Assembly: GCF_037392515.1 (NCBI RefSeq)
Contig: NC_090283.1
Location: forward strand, 27,792,249 to 27,856,248
Source: Haliotis asinina
Lineage: Eukaryota > Mollusca > Gastropoda > Lepetellida > Haliotidae
Length of the DNA stretch: 64,000 bases
Reading direction: 5' to 3'
Below the pieces are notes generated by a model. It ran no database searches and was not told the DNA's origin. It saw nothing but the letters and a program-made list of their open reading frames with translations. Of this stretch, positions 1 through 12,200 are shown piece by piece. The position numbers were made by a program, and so were the translations under genes. Each line of letters starts with the position of its first letter. The stretch's first letter is position 1.

Positions 1-1446
1 TATTCGATAACACGTTTCAGGCAATTTGGTGAGATGAAACACACAAACGACCAACATATTTTCTCAAGCATTGCTTTTGGTTTGCCAGCCGTAACTGGGA
101 TTAAAATACGCCTATTCTGGCCCACCACACAGAAGCCCTTATTATTATTATTATGTTTCACAGATTAATGTGAAAATACAGCAGAGAGGGTTGGGGTGAT
201 CCTGGCACAGTCAGCCTGGTAAGGCTCATCAACAGCTCAGGGCCCTAGCCCCCTCTACATGCAACCCAGAATGAGAATGGGACTCCTTTCAGGAAACGCT
301 GCCTAGTCGAACCCACCAAGAACTTTCCCGATAATATAGGAATCCCCAACACCGCAGCCTTCTGAATAATCTGATTGTGAGGTTCTATTTGTGAGCACCG
401 TACTTGTGGTCACAGGTTTAAAGCAAAGGGCAGTTACACAATAACTAACGAGTGACGGGACATGACAGATTTTCTTTCTCGAGCTAAATTGAGTAATATA
501 ACGAGGGGAAGGTGGATGTGGGACTCTTTATATCCCCACGCGTGGTACGGCTTCTTTTCCAAGAATTACCGCTCTTAAAAGGGTGTACTACCCAAGGCTA
601 AATAGTCCCTTGGAAACATTTTTTCTCAACTAGTATAACTTCAGTGCATAGATTTTAAAATATCAAAAATACATATGTGTTTTCTGTACTTGATTGCTTG
701 AACTATGCATTAATTGGAAACAACCCCGTATTATATCAAATTTGCTTGTGAGTAGCTGGTTTGGAGTACAGACGTGACCGTCTCGGGCGCAGAGCTTTGG
801 TTTGGAGTGGAGACGTGAGAACTTGTTCAGTAGCTGGTCCAACAATATGTGCAACATTTCCCAATATGTTGCCGCCAACCTTCACTCGGTCATTCTCATC
901 TATTGAAGATGACATGTTCGTATACATCGACAAAAGAAGAGGGGTGGTTTGTGACGTCTCAACGTTGACGTTCGCTGTCTCGTTCCAATGATTTCAAGCA
1001 CACGTGTTGCATCATTTTTGCAACATTGTTTTGTTGTTGTTGCTGTTGTTGTCTTTTTGTTTTGTTTTTGTACAGCTGATATTTCTAAGAGTGTACGGTG
1101 ATGTACTGAGTTTACTGTGTAACAGGTTTCTTCCACGGGTGAACTTGAAAGTTTGAGTGTAAAACAATAAATGAAATGAAAAAGATGAATGAAGTCGTCC
1201 AGCATGCATATTCGTTTTAACCAATGAAACCGTTGATTGTTTGAAGCAGCCAATCAGGAATGACTTGCAGGAAAAATAAGACATCTAATACATTACTTTG
1301 AACTTCACTCACTCACTAAACTGAAACCACAGATTAAAACTGAAATATTTTGTTCAAAGTAGCGCTTGACTGTTCTGTCGTTCCCATTGTTACTCAAACA
1401 ATCTGGAAATGGAAACAGAAACGCATTCAACATCCTTTGCCTTCAG

Positions 1447-1935
1447 GTGCAGCTGTTTTTGACCCAGGTTCTGGGATCCGATGTCGGGATATCAGTGGCT
1501 GGATTCTTTGTCATACAGAAGTCTACTTTCCTCACGGTAAATATGAAAGAGGATTTGGGATGGAAAAGCGATTTTATTCAGTAATTTATTATTGATAACT
1601 ACTCGTTAGTAAACAAAACTGGCAAATTAATGATTAGAAAAACGGACTACATAAACATGACCACACAGTATCGTCTCTCACTTTCTAGGACGTCTACTTT
1701 TCTTTTGTATATTTCAGAAAATCAGACCGCATTAATAACAACTTTCGTCATTGACACATACCAATAAATCTGTAACGGAAATTGTCATGTTACTGATAAG
1801 GGTTGGTGAAAAGTCTGCATAAAGATGACACAATATCTTCACTCAGGTAAAAACGTTTGTGTTAATTTTCAGATCGTTGAGACGTTGATGACATATGCGG
1901 CTGTTGTTCTTCAACTCCCATCACCAGAGGCTTGA
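1447..1935 (+). CDS. GR-like receptor, last two exons only (5' part before the window)
   Basis: Exon 3 is 1447-1536 and exon 4 is 1873-1935, ending in TGA. Acceptors are CCTTCAG and TTTTCAG and the donor is GTAAAT; both introns are phase 0. Exon 3 codes for a segment ending in a GFF motif followed by VIQKSTFLT. Exon 4 codes for IVETLMTYAAVVLQLPSPEA, which carries the TYhhhhhQF-type signature of TM7 in gustatory receptors. The sequence is identical to exons 3-4 of the gene at 13728-19877. From the duplication offset, its exon 1 should begin about 4.2 kb before the window start. Positions 1-1446 would then be its intron 2. Confidence 0.85.
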
Positions 1936-2150
1936 CAGCTTGACATTGGGGTTGATTTTAATTTTACCTTCTTTAGTCGTTTAATGAGACACTGGAATTA
2001 CTACCACTTGCTGGTTAACGGTACTTGAATCTGACAGAATATACATTGACAGAATATACAACTTTGTCTAATCGTTTTCCTCTGCCGTCATTGATTCCAC
2101 AGCTACAACGTGTTACTCATAAAAGTCACAGTTTGAATGTACAGGTAACA

Positions 2151-2181
2151 CACGCACGCACGCACGCACGCACGCACGCAC
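2151..2181. repeat. (CGCA)n microsatellite
   Basis: Seven or so ACGC units in the 3' flank of the partial GR gene; the same tract is at 20093-20123 in the duplicated copy, with the same length. Confidence 0.9.
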
Positions 2182-2876
2182 ACTGACACTAGTCTCTACC
2201 TTCAATAAGTTCGGCGTATTTGGGTGAATTTCTCAATTTCTTCAAAAACGTGGCTTCAAATAATATGGCACTACTTCATAAAGTGGGCAAATAAATAGGC
2301 AAAACATTGTAAATCTGGACACTTTTTAAAGCTACTTCAGCTATTGATTACTATTGATTCAACTATTGACTCAAATTTACACTTTAATTGTGTATTTTAT
2401 CATATCAAGCTAAACATATCTTCGGCTTGCCATGTACACAAAATATGTAAACTAAACCGTTTTGCAAACCGTATTCTAATTAATGACGTATCATTTTCAA
2501 CATTCTCAACATTTTTACCACTGAATGGAGCCACATTTGATATAAGAGTAATTCAAACGCTACCGTTAGTGTACTTTATTTATTATCTTTGACACAAAGA
2601 ATTCACTTTTCACACATTTATAATTTCTTCCATATGTGAACACTTGTTTAATCAGTCGCCTCTTCGATTTCCACTACTGTAGACCTGTCTTCATATTATT
2701 TGAAAAAGTTTAATTGACAGACATTTCTATGACCGGCAATCTATGACCAGCACAAAAAGTTTCTTTGTTCCACAGTGTACATGTCCCAAATCTTGACTGC
2801 TTGTGAATTACCCCGTTTAATACTGTTCAGACAAATATGGTATGTTTGTTTGTCTTTTAACATACATGAGATCTCA

Positions 2877-3237
2877 CGCCAGTGGAATATTGACTCTTCT
2901 GGTGACGTGTACTTCTACAAAAGGTCAACTTACATCAGATGGAGGCTCGTAGCAACGACAAGATATCTGGCAATCTGCCACATCCCGAGTGCACCAGCAT
3001 GGTCCATTTTGAAATACGCAGTTGATTGTGGTTTAGGTACATAGATGTATGGAATAATGTGTTTGTATTCAATCATATGATAGACGTCAGGCCAGCGGAA
3101 TATTGACACCTCTGTTCGCCTTTACCACTACAAGAGATCAGGTTACATTAGGCGGATGCTGTACAAAGGAACTACTAGATATCTGACTGGATGCAACATC
3201 CGGGTAGGCTGAATACACCTGCATGACCCGTGTGGAC
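2877..3237 (+). repeat. Two copies of the ~150-bp GR 3'-flank module
   Basis: The module at 3090-3237 reads AATATTGAC...TACAAGAGATCAGG...GGAACTACTAGATATCTG...CATCCGGGTAGGCTGA. A more diverged copy is at 2877-3005. Copies occur downstream of the other GR-like genes at 27951, about 34040, 40106 and 40684. It is probably part of long 3' UTRs or of the ancestral duplication unit. Identical copies of this pair lie at 20819-21179. Confidence 0.75.
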
Positions 3238-3520
3238 TTTTTTTTCGGATTTTTAACGTTTATGGTTTCTGATCATGATAACCTTATGGTTTAGTATAAT
3301 TTGTTCATGACATTTACCGTCGCTTTACAAACATACACAGAGTTTGGTTTTAGAGTTCACTAAATGTATTTGTTTTAATGTATTTAGAAGTTGTTATTTG
3401 AGATATTTTAAGGGATCATTACAGATCCCGTCACGTTGTGTGGAAAAGGTGAAAGAATATTAGTTCATGAAATATCTTGTTTTTTTTGTTTCAGTGTTGA
3501 GGAAAAAAACAGTCTGACGC

Positions 3521-3720
3521 TAATAACTAGAGAATATTGTATAATTTATAATACATAATAACTAGAGAATATTGTATAATTTATAATACATAATAACTAG
3601 AGAATATTGCATAATTTATAATACATAATAACTAGAGAATATTGTATAATTTATAATACATAATAACTAGAGAATATTGTATAATTCATAATACATAATA
3701 ACTAGAGAATATTGTATAAT
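3521..3720. repeat. 35-bp tandem repeat, 5.7 copies
   Basis: The unit TAATAACTAGAGAATATTGT plus ATAATTTATAATACA is repeated at 3521, 3556, 3591, 3626, 3661 and 3696, with rare single-base changes. It is A/T-rich and just upstream of the candidate poly(A) signal at 3764. The same array with the same copy number is at 21463-21662. Confidence 0.95.
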
Positions 3721-3763
3721 GAATGTACATTTATGCTTTACATGCGTCTTTATCAATGTGTGA

Positions 3764-3769
3764 ATTAAA
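3764..3769 (+). terminator. Candidate poly(A) signal ATTAAA
   Basis: ATTAAAGTTTAAACTGTC follows a conserved TTATCAATNTGT stretch. The same motif is downstream of each paralog: 21706, 28295, 34351 and 41057. It would give 3' UTRs of about 0.9-1.8 kb. It rests only on conservation among duplicated flanks. Confidence 0.4.
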
Positions 3770-4636
3770 GTTTAAACTGTCTGTTTGATATCTGTCATAT
3801 ATTGTGAAAATGTCATTCTTTTTCAACGTCAGTATTTAGTCCTTCAGGTGAAAGATAAAATAGATAGAAAAGATAGATAGATAGAAAGATAAATAATGAA
3901 TCATAAATTCATCATTTTAAAGGGGCACATATATACTTTACACGGTAACAATGTAGGCTTCGATAGTTCCTATCAGAGCACAAGGAGGTTCTATTGAGCA
4001 AAAGGCAATTTCTGTCTTTGATATACAGGTTCAGTATATGGCATCTATTTGTGTTCGGAAATCATTTTACTCAAGTATTGCTAGTATTCCTCATTTACCA
4101 ACTTATCGTGTTATTATATATTGTCACTTACACATAGATTGCGTTATTGTTGATTGTGAGTTTATATATCACATTTTTCCTTGTTTATCAGTATATGGTA
4201 CAATAAACAGTGTACTTAGTTTTGAAACAGGTGCATATCGGCCATCGGGTAATACATCATAACTATCATAAATCCCTGTACAAGCTGATAATCACTTGTT
4301 CTTGTTTAACCCAGCTCGACGCTAAAATAGTCTATGTGTTGCAGGTAGTAAGGTTGATGGATAAATCTTTTCTGAAAAAACAATGGTGGGGAAATCATAT
4401 TATCATAATAGAGATATGGGACACTGGGTCCTTCAAGATCCCCTTAGTTTATATATTTAGGCATATATCTCGCTTGTCATCTGTTATCTGAATTGCATGA
4501 CCTAAAATCGTTTGACACACTCTTCCTAAATACTTCATCAAATCATTGGGCGTTTTTTTCAGTGTTTAATGTTCCCTATATGTCTGTTAATGTTCCTTGA
4601 GGGCGAGGGAAACATAGACACACATCAAGGTCACAT

Positions 4637-5342
4637 CAACCCATGGGCCCCGAGTGACCAGTGAACAATCACGTTATTCGAGGTAAAGAAGTACTGCCAC
4701 GAACTACAGAATGAGTTGCCACTGGCAGCGGGGTACTTTGCATTGTACCTCGCTTGAAAGATGGGTACACTGAAAGTAAAAGAAGAGTGTTTGGCCAATC
4801 AGAAAATGAATTTTATGTGTGAAGATAGTTTTCTATGTACCCCACTTACAAGTGAAGAACATTTCAATGTACCACGCTCGGAATGGCGGACGCATTTGGT
4901 ACTTCGTGGTAGTTCTTCTTTATTTCGAATAACATTGAATCATGTATGATGTAGGGAAATGCGAATGCAAATCAATGAGAGGGAGATCACGTTAAATCTG
5001 CTTTTCTTGTCGTGTCATGTGCATTCCAATGAAGAAATTTTGACAAAACGTTCAAATGCAGTCCCTGTGAATACTAAGAAGGGGAATTACATCGCGTCGA
5101 CTTTACTAAGACTGCGGGAAAAACAGCAAGATGCAAGATTCGAATCGTTTAATTCACACAGTTTGGCTGAAGTGTACAATCAGGTACCGATGCTTCAAAC
5201 AATTCAGAATTAACATTGAGGAGTTCGATAAGATAAAGTCGTTGTTCACTGGTACCACGGGGGCCATGGGTTGTACCTTCGATTTTGTTTATGTTCCCCG
5301 AGTCCGATTCATCAACCCATGACCCCCTCGTGACCAGTGAAC
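4637..5342. repeat. Three-part inverted/direct repeat, possible MITE
   Basis: A 30-bp motif (CAACCCATGGGCCCCGAGTG then ACCAGTGAAC) at 4637-4666 recurs inverted at 5244-5273 and direct again at 5313-5342. The last two form a hairpin with a loop of about 39 bases. The first and second could be the ends of a 637-bp element. No clear target duplication was seen. The whole is duplicated at 22579-23284. Confidence 0.45.
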
Positions 5343-6240
5343 ATCTTTTAAAGTGTTATTTATGTTGAACTATGGCAGGGTGTGTCCAGAAACGAGACGC
5401 CAGACTACTATAAGCAGACACAAGTGTAATCATCTAGTACCTCGTAAACCTCATGCCACATCAACTCATTTAAACTCAGCTCAACCATACGTGTAGAAAT
5501 GACCGACACTGGACGTCTGTTGCTTCTCCTGGCAAAGTCGTTCCCAGCCAATAGTTCATGTTTGTCTCCCGGTGCATTTACATGGCCATCCAATGAAACC
5601 ACAGCAGCATTTGCATGCCCTCAAACTAAAACACGGTATCATTTACCTCAAACCATAAATTAGCATCGTTTTATTGACAACAATCCACAACACGGTATAT
5701 ATGTGACAACAAACCATAAACAGTATCATTTACATAAACCCACACTACCCAGCAACATGACACATGAAATCAACACAAATATGCTAGATTTATATCTCAG
5801 ATCATTATTGGCTTCTGCTCTCACATTATCCCATGTGTTTTATTGTAAGTTTCCAATAGATAACTGAACCTAACAACATTGTATTTAGAGAGCAAACGTC
5901 TGTGTGGTCAGAACACAGCACAGCCGAAGACTAAATTTGAGTTGCACATTTTCAGAAACACATTGTACGGACCTCATGTCAATGGAAATGTTTACCTACG
6001 GTTTACCTTACCACAAATGATAGCATCAAGAAAGTCACGGCATCATCCTTTTATTGAATCAGTTGGTATTCCATTGTCTGGTGCTTATGATTGCCGTTTA
6101 CGAACTAGTCAGCATTTTTAGATCGATATCACACACACGCACTTTGTGTATCTAAGTACCATCAACCACATGAGTTACCAGTGTATTACATTAATAATAT
6201 AACACAGTAAAACCTCAGTAGCAGCTGGATCACGGGCTCA

Positions 6241-9200
6241 ATGTGGGCTGAAAAGAGATCGACTGTTAAAGGAGAGCAAATCACGGTGTCCGTTCAGAAG
6301 ATGAGAGGTGTTGGTTATATCTGTGATGTGCTGATTCTTTGTCTCAATATTGGTGGCATTTATACATACGGTAGCCACATTCGCAATGGGACGGCAGTCT
6401 GGCGTGGTTTGGCATTTGCATTCCTCGTCAACTGTGTCCTCACAACGTGTGTTGGATGGTTACACACAGTTCGGTTGTTTTACATAGCCATACTCGACGA
6501 CGTCTTCAAGTCTCGAGGTGCTTTGAAGCTGATGTTTGCAGTCTATGCTTTGTACTTATCAAGCATGCAGACATGCATGGTGTTTCTGTCAAAGCGCTTG
6601 ACCAAGCTAGGGAAGGAAATCAAGACTAGAGGAGATGGACTAAGTCGGAGATGGATCATCATATTCCATGTGTCTCTGTTGTTGACACTAGTTACGTCTA
6701 TCATTTTATTCACTATTTATGTATTCACAAATTCAAATGACGACGCTGACTCGAAGACGTCCATTGTGTTCCTTTATGTACTGCCATTTCATCTCAACTC
6801 GCCTCAAGGACACATCTGTCTTGGACTCTTCTACTATGTTTTCGGGTTCAATCTCTTCAGGATGGTGATTTGGCTTTTCCTTACGGGTGTTCTATGTTAT
6901 CACATCAGATACAAATTCATCGACATCAAATGCAAACTGGAAGACATTTCCTCCACAACCATTATCAGATATGATGTTATTGAAGAACTGCGACACACAT
7001 ATGAACAAGTGATTGACTACATGCGAGAAGTGGACACAGTTCTGTCATGGCGGGCTCTTCTCATGTTGGCAACTGTCCTGTTCACTGACTGCTTTTCTAT
7101 ATACTGCATTAAGGTTTGGTCCGCAGGAAAGGAGGAGTTCATTGTCTTCGTGGCTACTGTTTGCTTTACCAATGTTGTTCTTTTAGCACATATCATCTTG
7201 TCAGCTCAAGTTCACAGTGCAGTAAGTAACGTACAGTGTTTTTAACGCATGAATTCAAATATGTCGCTTATATATTTGTAACGAAACACAACCAGTTTCA
7301 TTATCTGTTTGGATTATAAGTGTGAGTAATGTCTGCACAGTAGCAGTACTGGAAATCAGGAAGTAAGGACTGTCTTTATACACCAAACAACGGGAACATT
7401 TTCTTTCGATGTTCAATATAATGTGTGTCTTTCATTTCATGGATACTTTCAGGGAAAAGCAGTAGGTGATGTCCTGCCAAAAATACACCTGAGTGACAAC
7501 AGTGTGGATACAGGAATATCGGTACGATGAAGGTCGAGAAGATGTCCATTTTAGGGTTTGGCAGAGTAGTCAAGTTGGTGATGGCGTGCGCTTGTCACCG
7601 TAAGGGACAGGTCTTTATATGAGAGCTTGAAAAGCCAATTCAGCTATACATGTCGTTTACTTACATTTTACTCTTTTCTAAACACAACTACACCAGCTCG
7701 AATTTGATTTCAATGCTGTGAATTGATTATGTTGTAAACTGCTGTAATTAATTCCCTTTCATTTCATAACATACACAAAAAATCCAGTCGGGTTTTGAAG
7801 TATGGGGAACAGGTCAAGCACATCACTTTCAGTTACCTATGGAATCCGAGAAGGGACATTGTCGCGTTGTCGCATTGTCGCGTTGTCGCCCTCTCAAAAA
7901 CAAGCAAAATGAAGCAAAAACTAACCAAAGCGCGACAATGCGACAATGCGACAATGCGACAACGCGACATTTCGCCTGTTTGTCGCATTGTCGCGATGTC
8001 GCGTGTCGCGTTTCGAATAACATTTTCTCTGTTCCTCCAAAGTGCGACACGCGACATAGCGACACTTTTCAAGGTCAAAATATGTCGCGTTGTCGCATTG
8101 TCGCCCTATCTACGATGTGTAAAAAAACCCTAAACATTTACTAAAACGCGTTGTCGCCCTTTTCGATTACCGATGCGCATGCGTAGAAAGTCAATTATAG
8201 TACGCATGCGCAGGAAAGGTTAAACTCTGTTTAACACTTCAATGGTCCTTTTGATACTTCGAATGGTTTTTAAAGTGAAGTAGTGCTTGAAATGGTAGTT
8301 GGGCTGCTTTTCTTGAACTTAATGCAAATATTCATTGTTGGTTAGAAAATTATTTTATATATAAATGTATTTAGTGAATGAAGTGTGTTTTAGCAGCAAG
8401 ACAAATACTTGCGCAACTTTTCATTGTAATCAGGGCACACGTTTGCCTCGTCATTCAAGGCGGGGCAATTTGCTGTGCAGATTAATGTCTCTTTGTCACA
8501 CCAGATAGCTATTATCATAAGTTCGAATCCCAGCACCATACACATTAATCACTTTGAACATTTCGCCGGTATCCAGATGACAGGTTGTGAGAAACTGAAA
8601 TATTGTTAAAATTCAAGCCACATCGGCAGAAACATCAGGTCATGTCATGTCCTCGAATGGGTCACTATGTTCCATAATGTGGCTCCTGACACAGTTTCAT
8701 GGTACAGTCCTGTCCGACGCTGATGAACTTGTTCGAGATCTGCCTCTGTTCAGCCAGCAGTGGATGGATACCAAGTAGAATGAGATATCACGTAACCACC
8801 AGACACGTCAAAGACAGTTTAGGTCGGCTTTGAACGTGATAATGGGAAAACGCCATACAAATGGACTGTTATCATTGTGATATACTACCCCAAGAAATAA
8901 ACGCATAGACGAGAAATCTGTTGAAAAAAGTTTCAAACATGTATAACTCGTCCATAAATAGACTTTAGTGCATGAATTTTACATCAGTAATGAGTGCATG
9001 TGCTTTAGAAGAAGGTAATGTCTATAAAACAAATAATATACTTCTAGACAGCGAAGACGTTGATGACGACGTAGCACGACCCTGACGTCGGGTTTTCTGC
9101 TTCTCAAACGAATCTCTTTCAGCCTGTTCCGTACAGTTTGACCTGACATCCTCTGAAGGCCAGGTGCCCTGGCTGTTGTGCTCTCACCCGTGGGAGTACC

Positions 9201-12200
9201 ATCACGCAACTGTAGTACCCGCATGTACCTATTTGAGTTGCAGTGGTAACTCTAGATCTGCCTGCAAAGGGGCAGTGACTTCTTATATCTGTTTGGCTGC
9301 AACGAGCTGCAAGTCATTATATCTTGCTCAGACTAACATTCAGACGCCTGGCAACAGAAGAGTTGTAAAAATACAAATCGCCTATGCGTTTCTTTTGGAG
9401 GGATGGTTTATTAGAAACGATGAAATAGCTTGGTAGTGTTGCGTACCCTTGAAGTGCCAGAAACCAAGTCTCCCTCCTTCCCTCCTCCTACTCTGCGACG
9501 CTCCACTCCATTCCACACCACACCTCTCCTCTCCCCTCCTCCTCCTTCACTCCTCCGGCGCTCCGTTCTACTCCGCTCCACCCTAGCCCACTCCTCTCCG
9601 CTTCGCTCCACACCACTCCTCACTCCTCCACCGCTGCACTCTCTCAAGGTTTGGCAAGATTCGCAAATTAGCAAGGTATTTCAATACAATAATGTGTTGT
9701 CATGTCTGTTTTCAGTTCTATTTGAATCCTGTCTTATTAACCCTGCATGTGAGATAATTCACAATATAGTGGATACTTGATCAAGCGATACTTATGTACT
9801 TGTATCGTTTGAAACATGCACCTACTGAATCATAATATTCTTCAGCAAAATGGACAGTTTGAATACGGCATTCCATTAACCACGCACCCTTAACCCACAC
9901 ACTAACACGGCAACATGGATGTTCATTTATCATTGTTCTGAGTTCGAATCACGGGTATCTCAGCTCTTCACGAAATGTCGCATTGTCGCATTGTCGCGTG
10001 TCGCGTTTTAGTTAATATCTTATAATTCACACTGTAGTCAATATTTTAACAAAACGCGACGCGCGACAATGCGACAATGAGACATTTCATCAAAATGTCG
10101 CGTTGTCGCATTGTCGCGTGTCGCGTTTTAGTTAATATCTTATAATACATACTGTAGTCAATATTTTAACAAAGCGCGACGCGCGGTAATGCGTGAATAC
10201 GACATTTCATCAAAATTTTATTAGTTACGGCGGAATGTTAAAAAAATATGACAAGCATGATTATTTTTCGATATTTTTAAAGGGTTCAGATATCCAGGGA
10301 TCGACATCAGAACAATGATAAATGAACGTACATCTAGTCGTGAAGTCCAGAGTGGTTGAGTGTCGTTGCTTAACGGAATGGTTCTGTTCAGACTGACCCT
10401 TTTGCTGAATTTGTTTTTGATATAACAGCCGTAGGTTTACAACGATACAAGTACATGTATATCGCTGGATCTAGTAACCGTATGAAAAAATTATGAGGCA
10501 TATTGTGAATCAGGCTATGTGCAGGATTAATAATATAGGATTCAAACAGAAATGAAAACGGGCATCACAATACATCATTGTAATGAAATACCGTGCTATT
10601 TATACCAATAAACCTTGGGTGAGTGGAGTGGAGCGGCGAGAAGAGTGAGAGGAGTGAGGGAGGGAAAGCTGGTTTCTTGCACTACAAGTGTACGCAACTC
10701 TACCAAGTGATGTCATTGTTTCTAATATCCTACTGTCAACAGTCCATTTGTAAGGCGTTTTCCCATTATCACGTTCAAAGTCGACCAAAACTGTCATTGA
10801 GGTGACGGATGGTTCAGTGATATCTCATTCTACTTGGTATCCATCCACTGCTGGCTGAACAGAGGCAGATCTCAGACAAATTCATCAGCGTCGGACAGGA
10901 CTGTACCACGAAACTGTCAGGAGCCACATTATGGAATATAGTGAGCCATCACCTGATGAATTTGCCGATGTGGCTTGAATTTTAAAAATATTTTAGTTTT
11001 TCACAACCTATAATCACAACCTGTCATTGAAATCTCCAAAGTGATTAATGTGTATGGTGCTGGTATTCGAACGTATGGTAATAACTATCTGGTGTGACTA
11101 AGAGACTAACTCTGCTCAGTGTGCCGTAATTACAATGAATAGTTGCGCTACTAATTCGTTTTGCTGCTAGAACACACTTGACTGGCTAAATACATTTTCA
11201 ATATGTAAAACAATAAAGAAGGATTTGCATTAAGTTCAAGAAGAGAAGGCCCATTGCCATTTCGAGCACTATTTCAATTTAAAAACCATTGGAGGTAACG
11301 AAAGACCAGTGAAGTCTGGAATAGAGTATAACATTTTCTGCGCATGCGTAGATTAAATGACTTTCTACACATGCGCACCGGTAACAAAAAGGGCGACAAC
11401 GCGACAATGCGACATACATTTTGTCGCATTGTCGTGTGTCGCGTTTCAGTTAATTTGTTAAATGCATACTATGGTCAATATTTTAATAAAGCGCGACACG
11501 CGACAGTGCGACATCGCGACATTTTGATGAAATGTCGCGTTGTCGCATTGTCGCGTGTCGCGTTTTAGTGAATTCTTACATATCTTAGATAGGGCGACAA
11601 TGCGACAACGCGACATATTTTGACCTTGAAAAGTGTCGCTATGTCGCGTGTCGCACTTTGGAGGAACAGAGAAAATGTTATTCGAAACGCGACACGCGAC
11701 ATCGCGACAATGCGACAAACAGGCGAAATGTCGCGTTGTCGCATTGTCGCATTGTCGCGCTTTGGTTAATTTTTGCTTCATTTTGCTTGTTTTTGAGAGG
11801 GCGACAACGCGACAATGCGACAACGCGACAATGTCCCTTCTCGGATTCCATAGTTACCTGAGTTTCAGATGACCCTTCAGACTGAAACATTGACCAAAAC
11901 AACGTTTAACTCTACTAAATCTGTTTTCACACAATTTAAACATGGAACAGTTCAGCTATTCGACATAAGTGGCCTATCTTCTGTATTCAGGTGCAGCTGT
12001 TTTTGACCCAGGTTCTGGGATCCGATGTCGGGATATCAGTGGCTGGATTCTTTGTCATACAGAAGTCTACTTTCCTCACGGTAAGTAAAGATGTGGGTTT
12101 TTCATGAAACATGTTAATGTTTGATAAAATGTCTTTATTCATGGTTAACGATCTAAACTGCCAAATCACTGGAATGGAAAACTGACCCTATAAAAAATGA

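Larger units (their letters stand above)
1936..6240. other. GR 3' flank and intergenic spacer
   Basis: Apart from the microsatellite, 35-bp array, flank modules and palindromic repeat listed separately, nothing coding is convincing here. Short open frames have no recognisable protein features. The last 400 bases before 6241 are similar to the sequence 5' of the pseudogene (30540-30900) and so probably include the promoter. The same content is repeated at 19878-24182. Confidence 0.6.
1..7185. repeat. Large near-identical duplication, copy 1
   Basis: This block repeats at a constant offset of 17,942 bases. Only two base differences were noticed by eye (3029 T versus 20971 G; 5850 T versus 23792 C), with no indels seen. 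It carries the last two exons of one GR-like gene, its 3' flank, and almost all of exon 1 of the next gene. Identity ends sharply after 7185, inside exon 1. The left edge is before the window. Confidence 0.95.
7839..11851. mobile_element. Foldback-like element of TGTCGC octamers, 4,013 bp, in GR intron 2
   Basis: The two ends are inverted repeats starting ATGGAATCCGAGAAGGGACA, flanked by a perfect 8-bp target duplication AGTTACCT (7831-7838 and 11852-11859). The left arm (about 7839-9960) and right arm (about 10262-11851) pair over nearly their whole length; for example, 8640-8880 is the inverse of about 10740-10980. Both arm ends are arrays of 8-bp units such as TTGTCGCG and TTGTCGCA, and their complements. 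The centre (about 9970-10220) holds two tandem units of about 120 bp with the same octamers. A deleted Tc1 copy sits in the left arm. No transposase of its own is visible, so it is non-autonomous. Long subrepeat-filled arms are typical of Foldback/Galileo elements; the 8-bp duplication fits P or hAT superfamilies. The family assignment is inference. Confidence 0.8.

Noticed and set aside
842-1284. Open frames on the - strand (117 and 90 residues), also at 18842-19226
   Set aside because: No recognisable motif; they lie in intron 2 of receptor genes and exist twice only because of the duplication.
3521-3720. CRISPR-like direct repeat array
   Set aside because: Contiguous 35-bp tandem units without distinct spacers, in a eukaryotic intron-bearing context.
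7795-8144. Overlapping open frames on both strands rich in R, C, D, N, A and T (also 11344-11902)
   Set aside because: They come from the stop-poor TGTCGC octamer arrays of the foldback element and have no codon logic.
8495-8545. Possible tRNA gene or SINE head around AGTTCGAATCCC in the foldback arm
   Set aside because: No A box at the right distance, and the partner in the other arm has lost the B box.
9411-9780. Open frames over the CT-rich tract
   Set aside because: Low-complexity P/S/L or R/E/G-rich translations of a pyrimidine tract.
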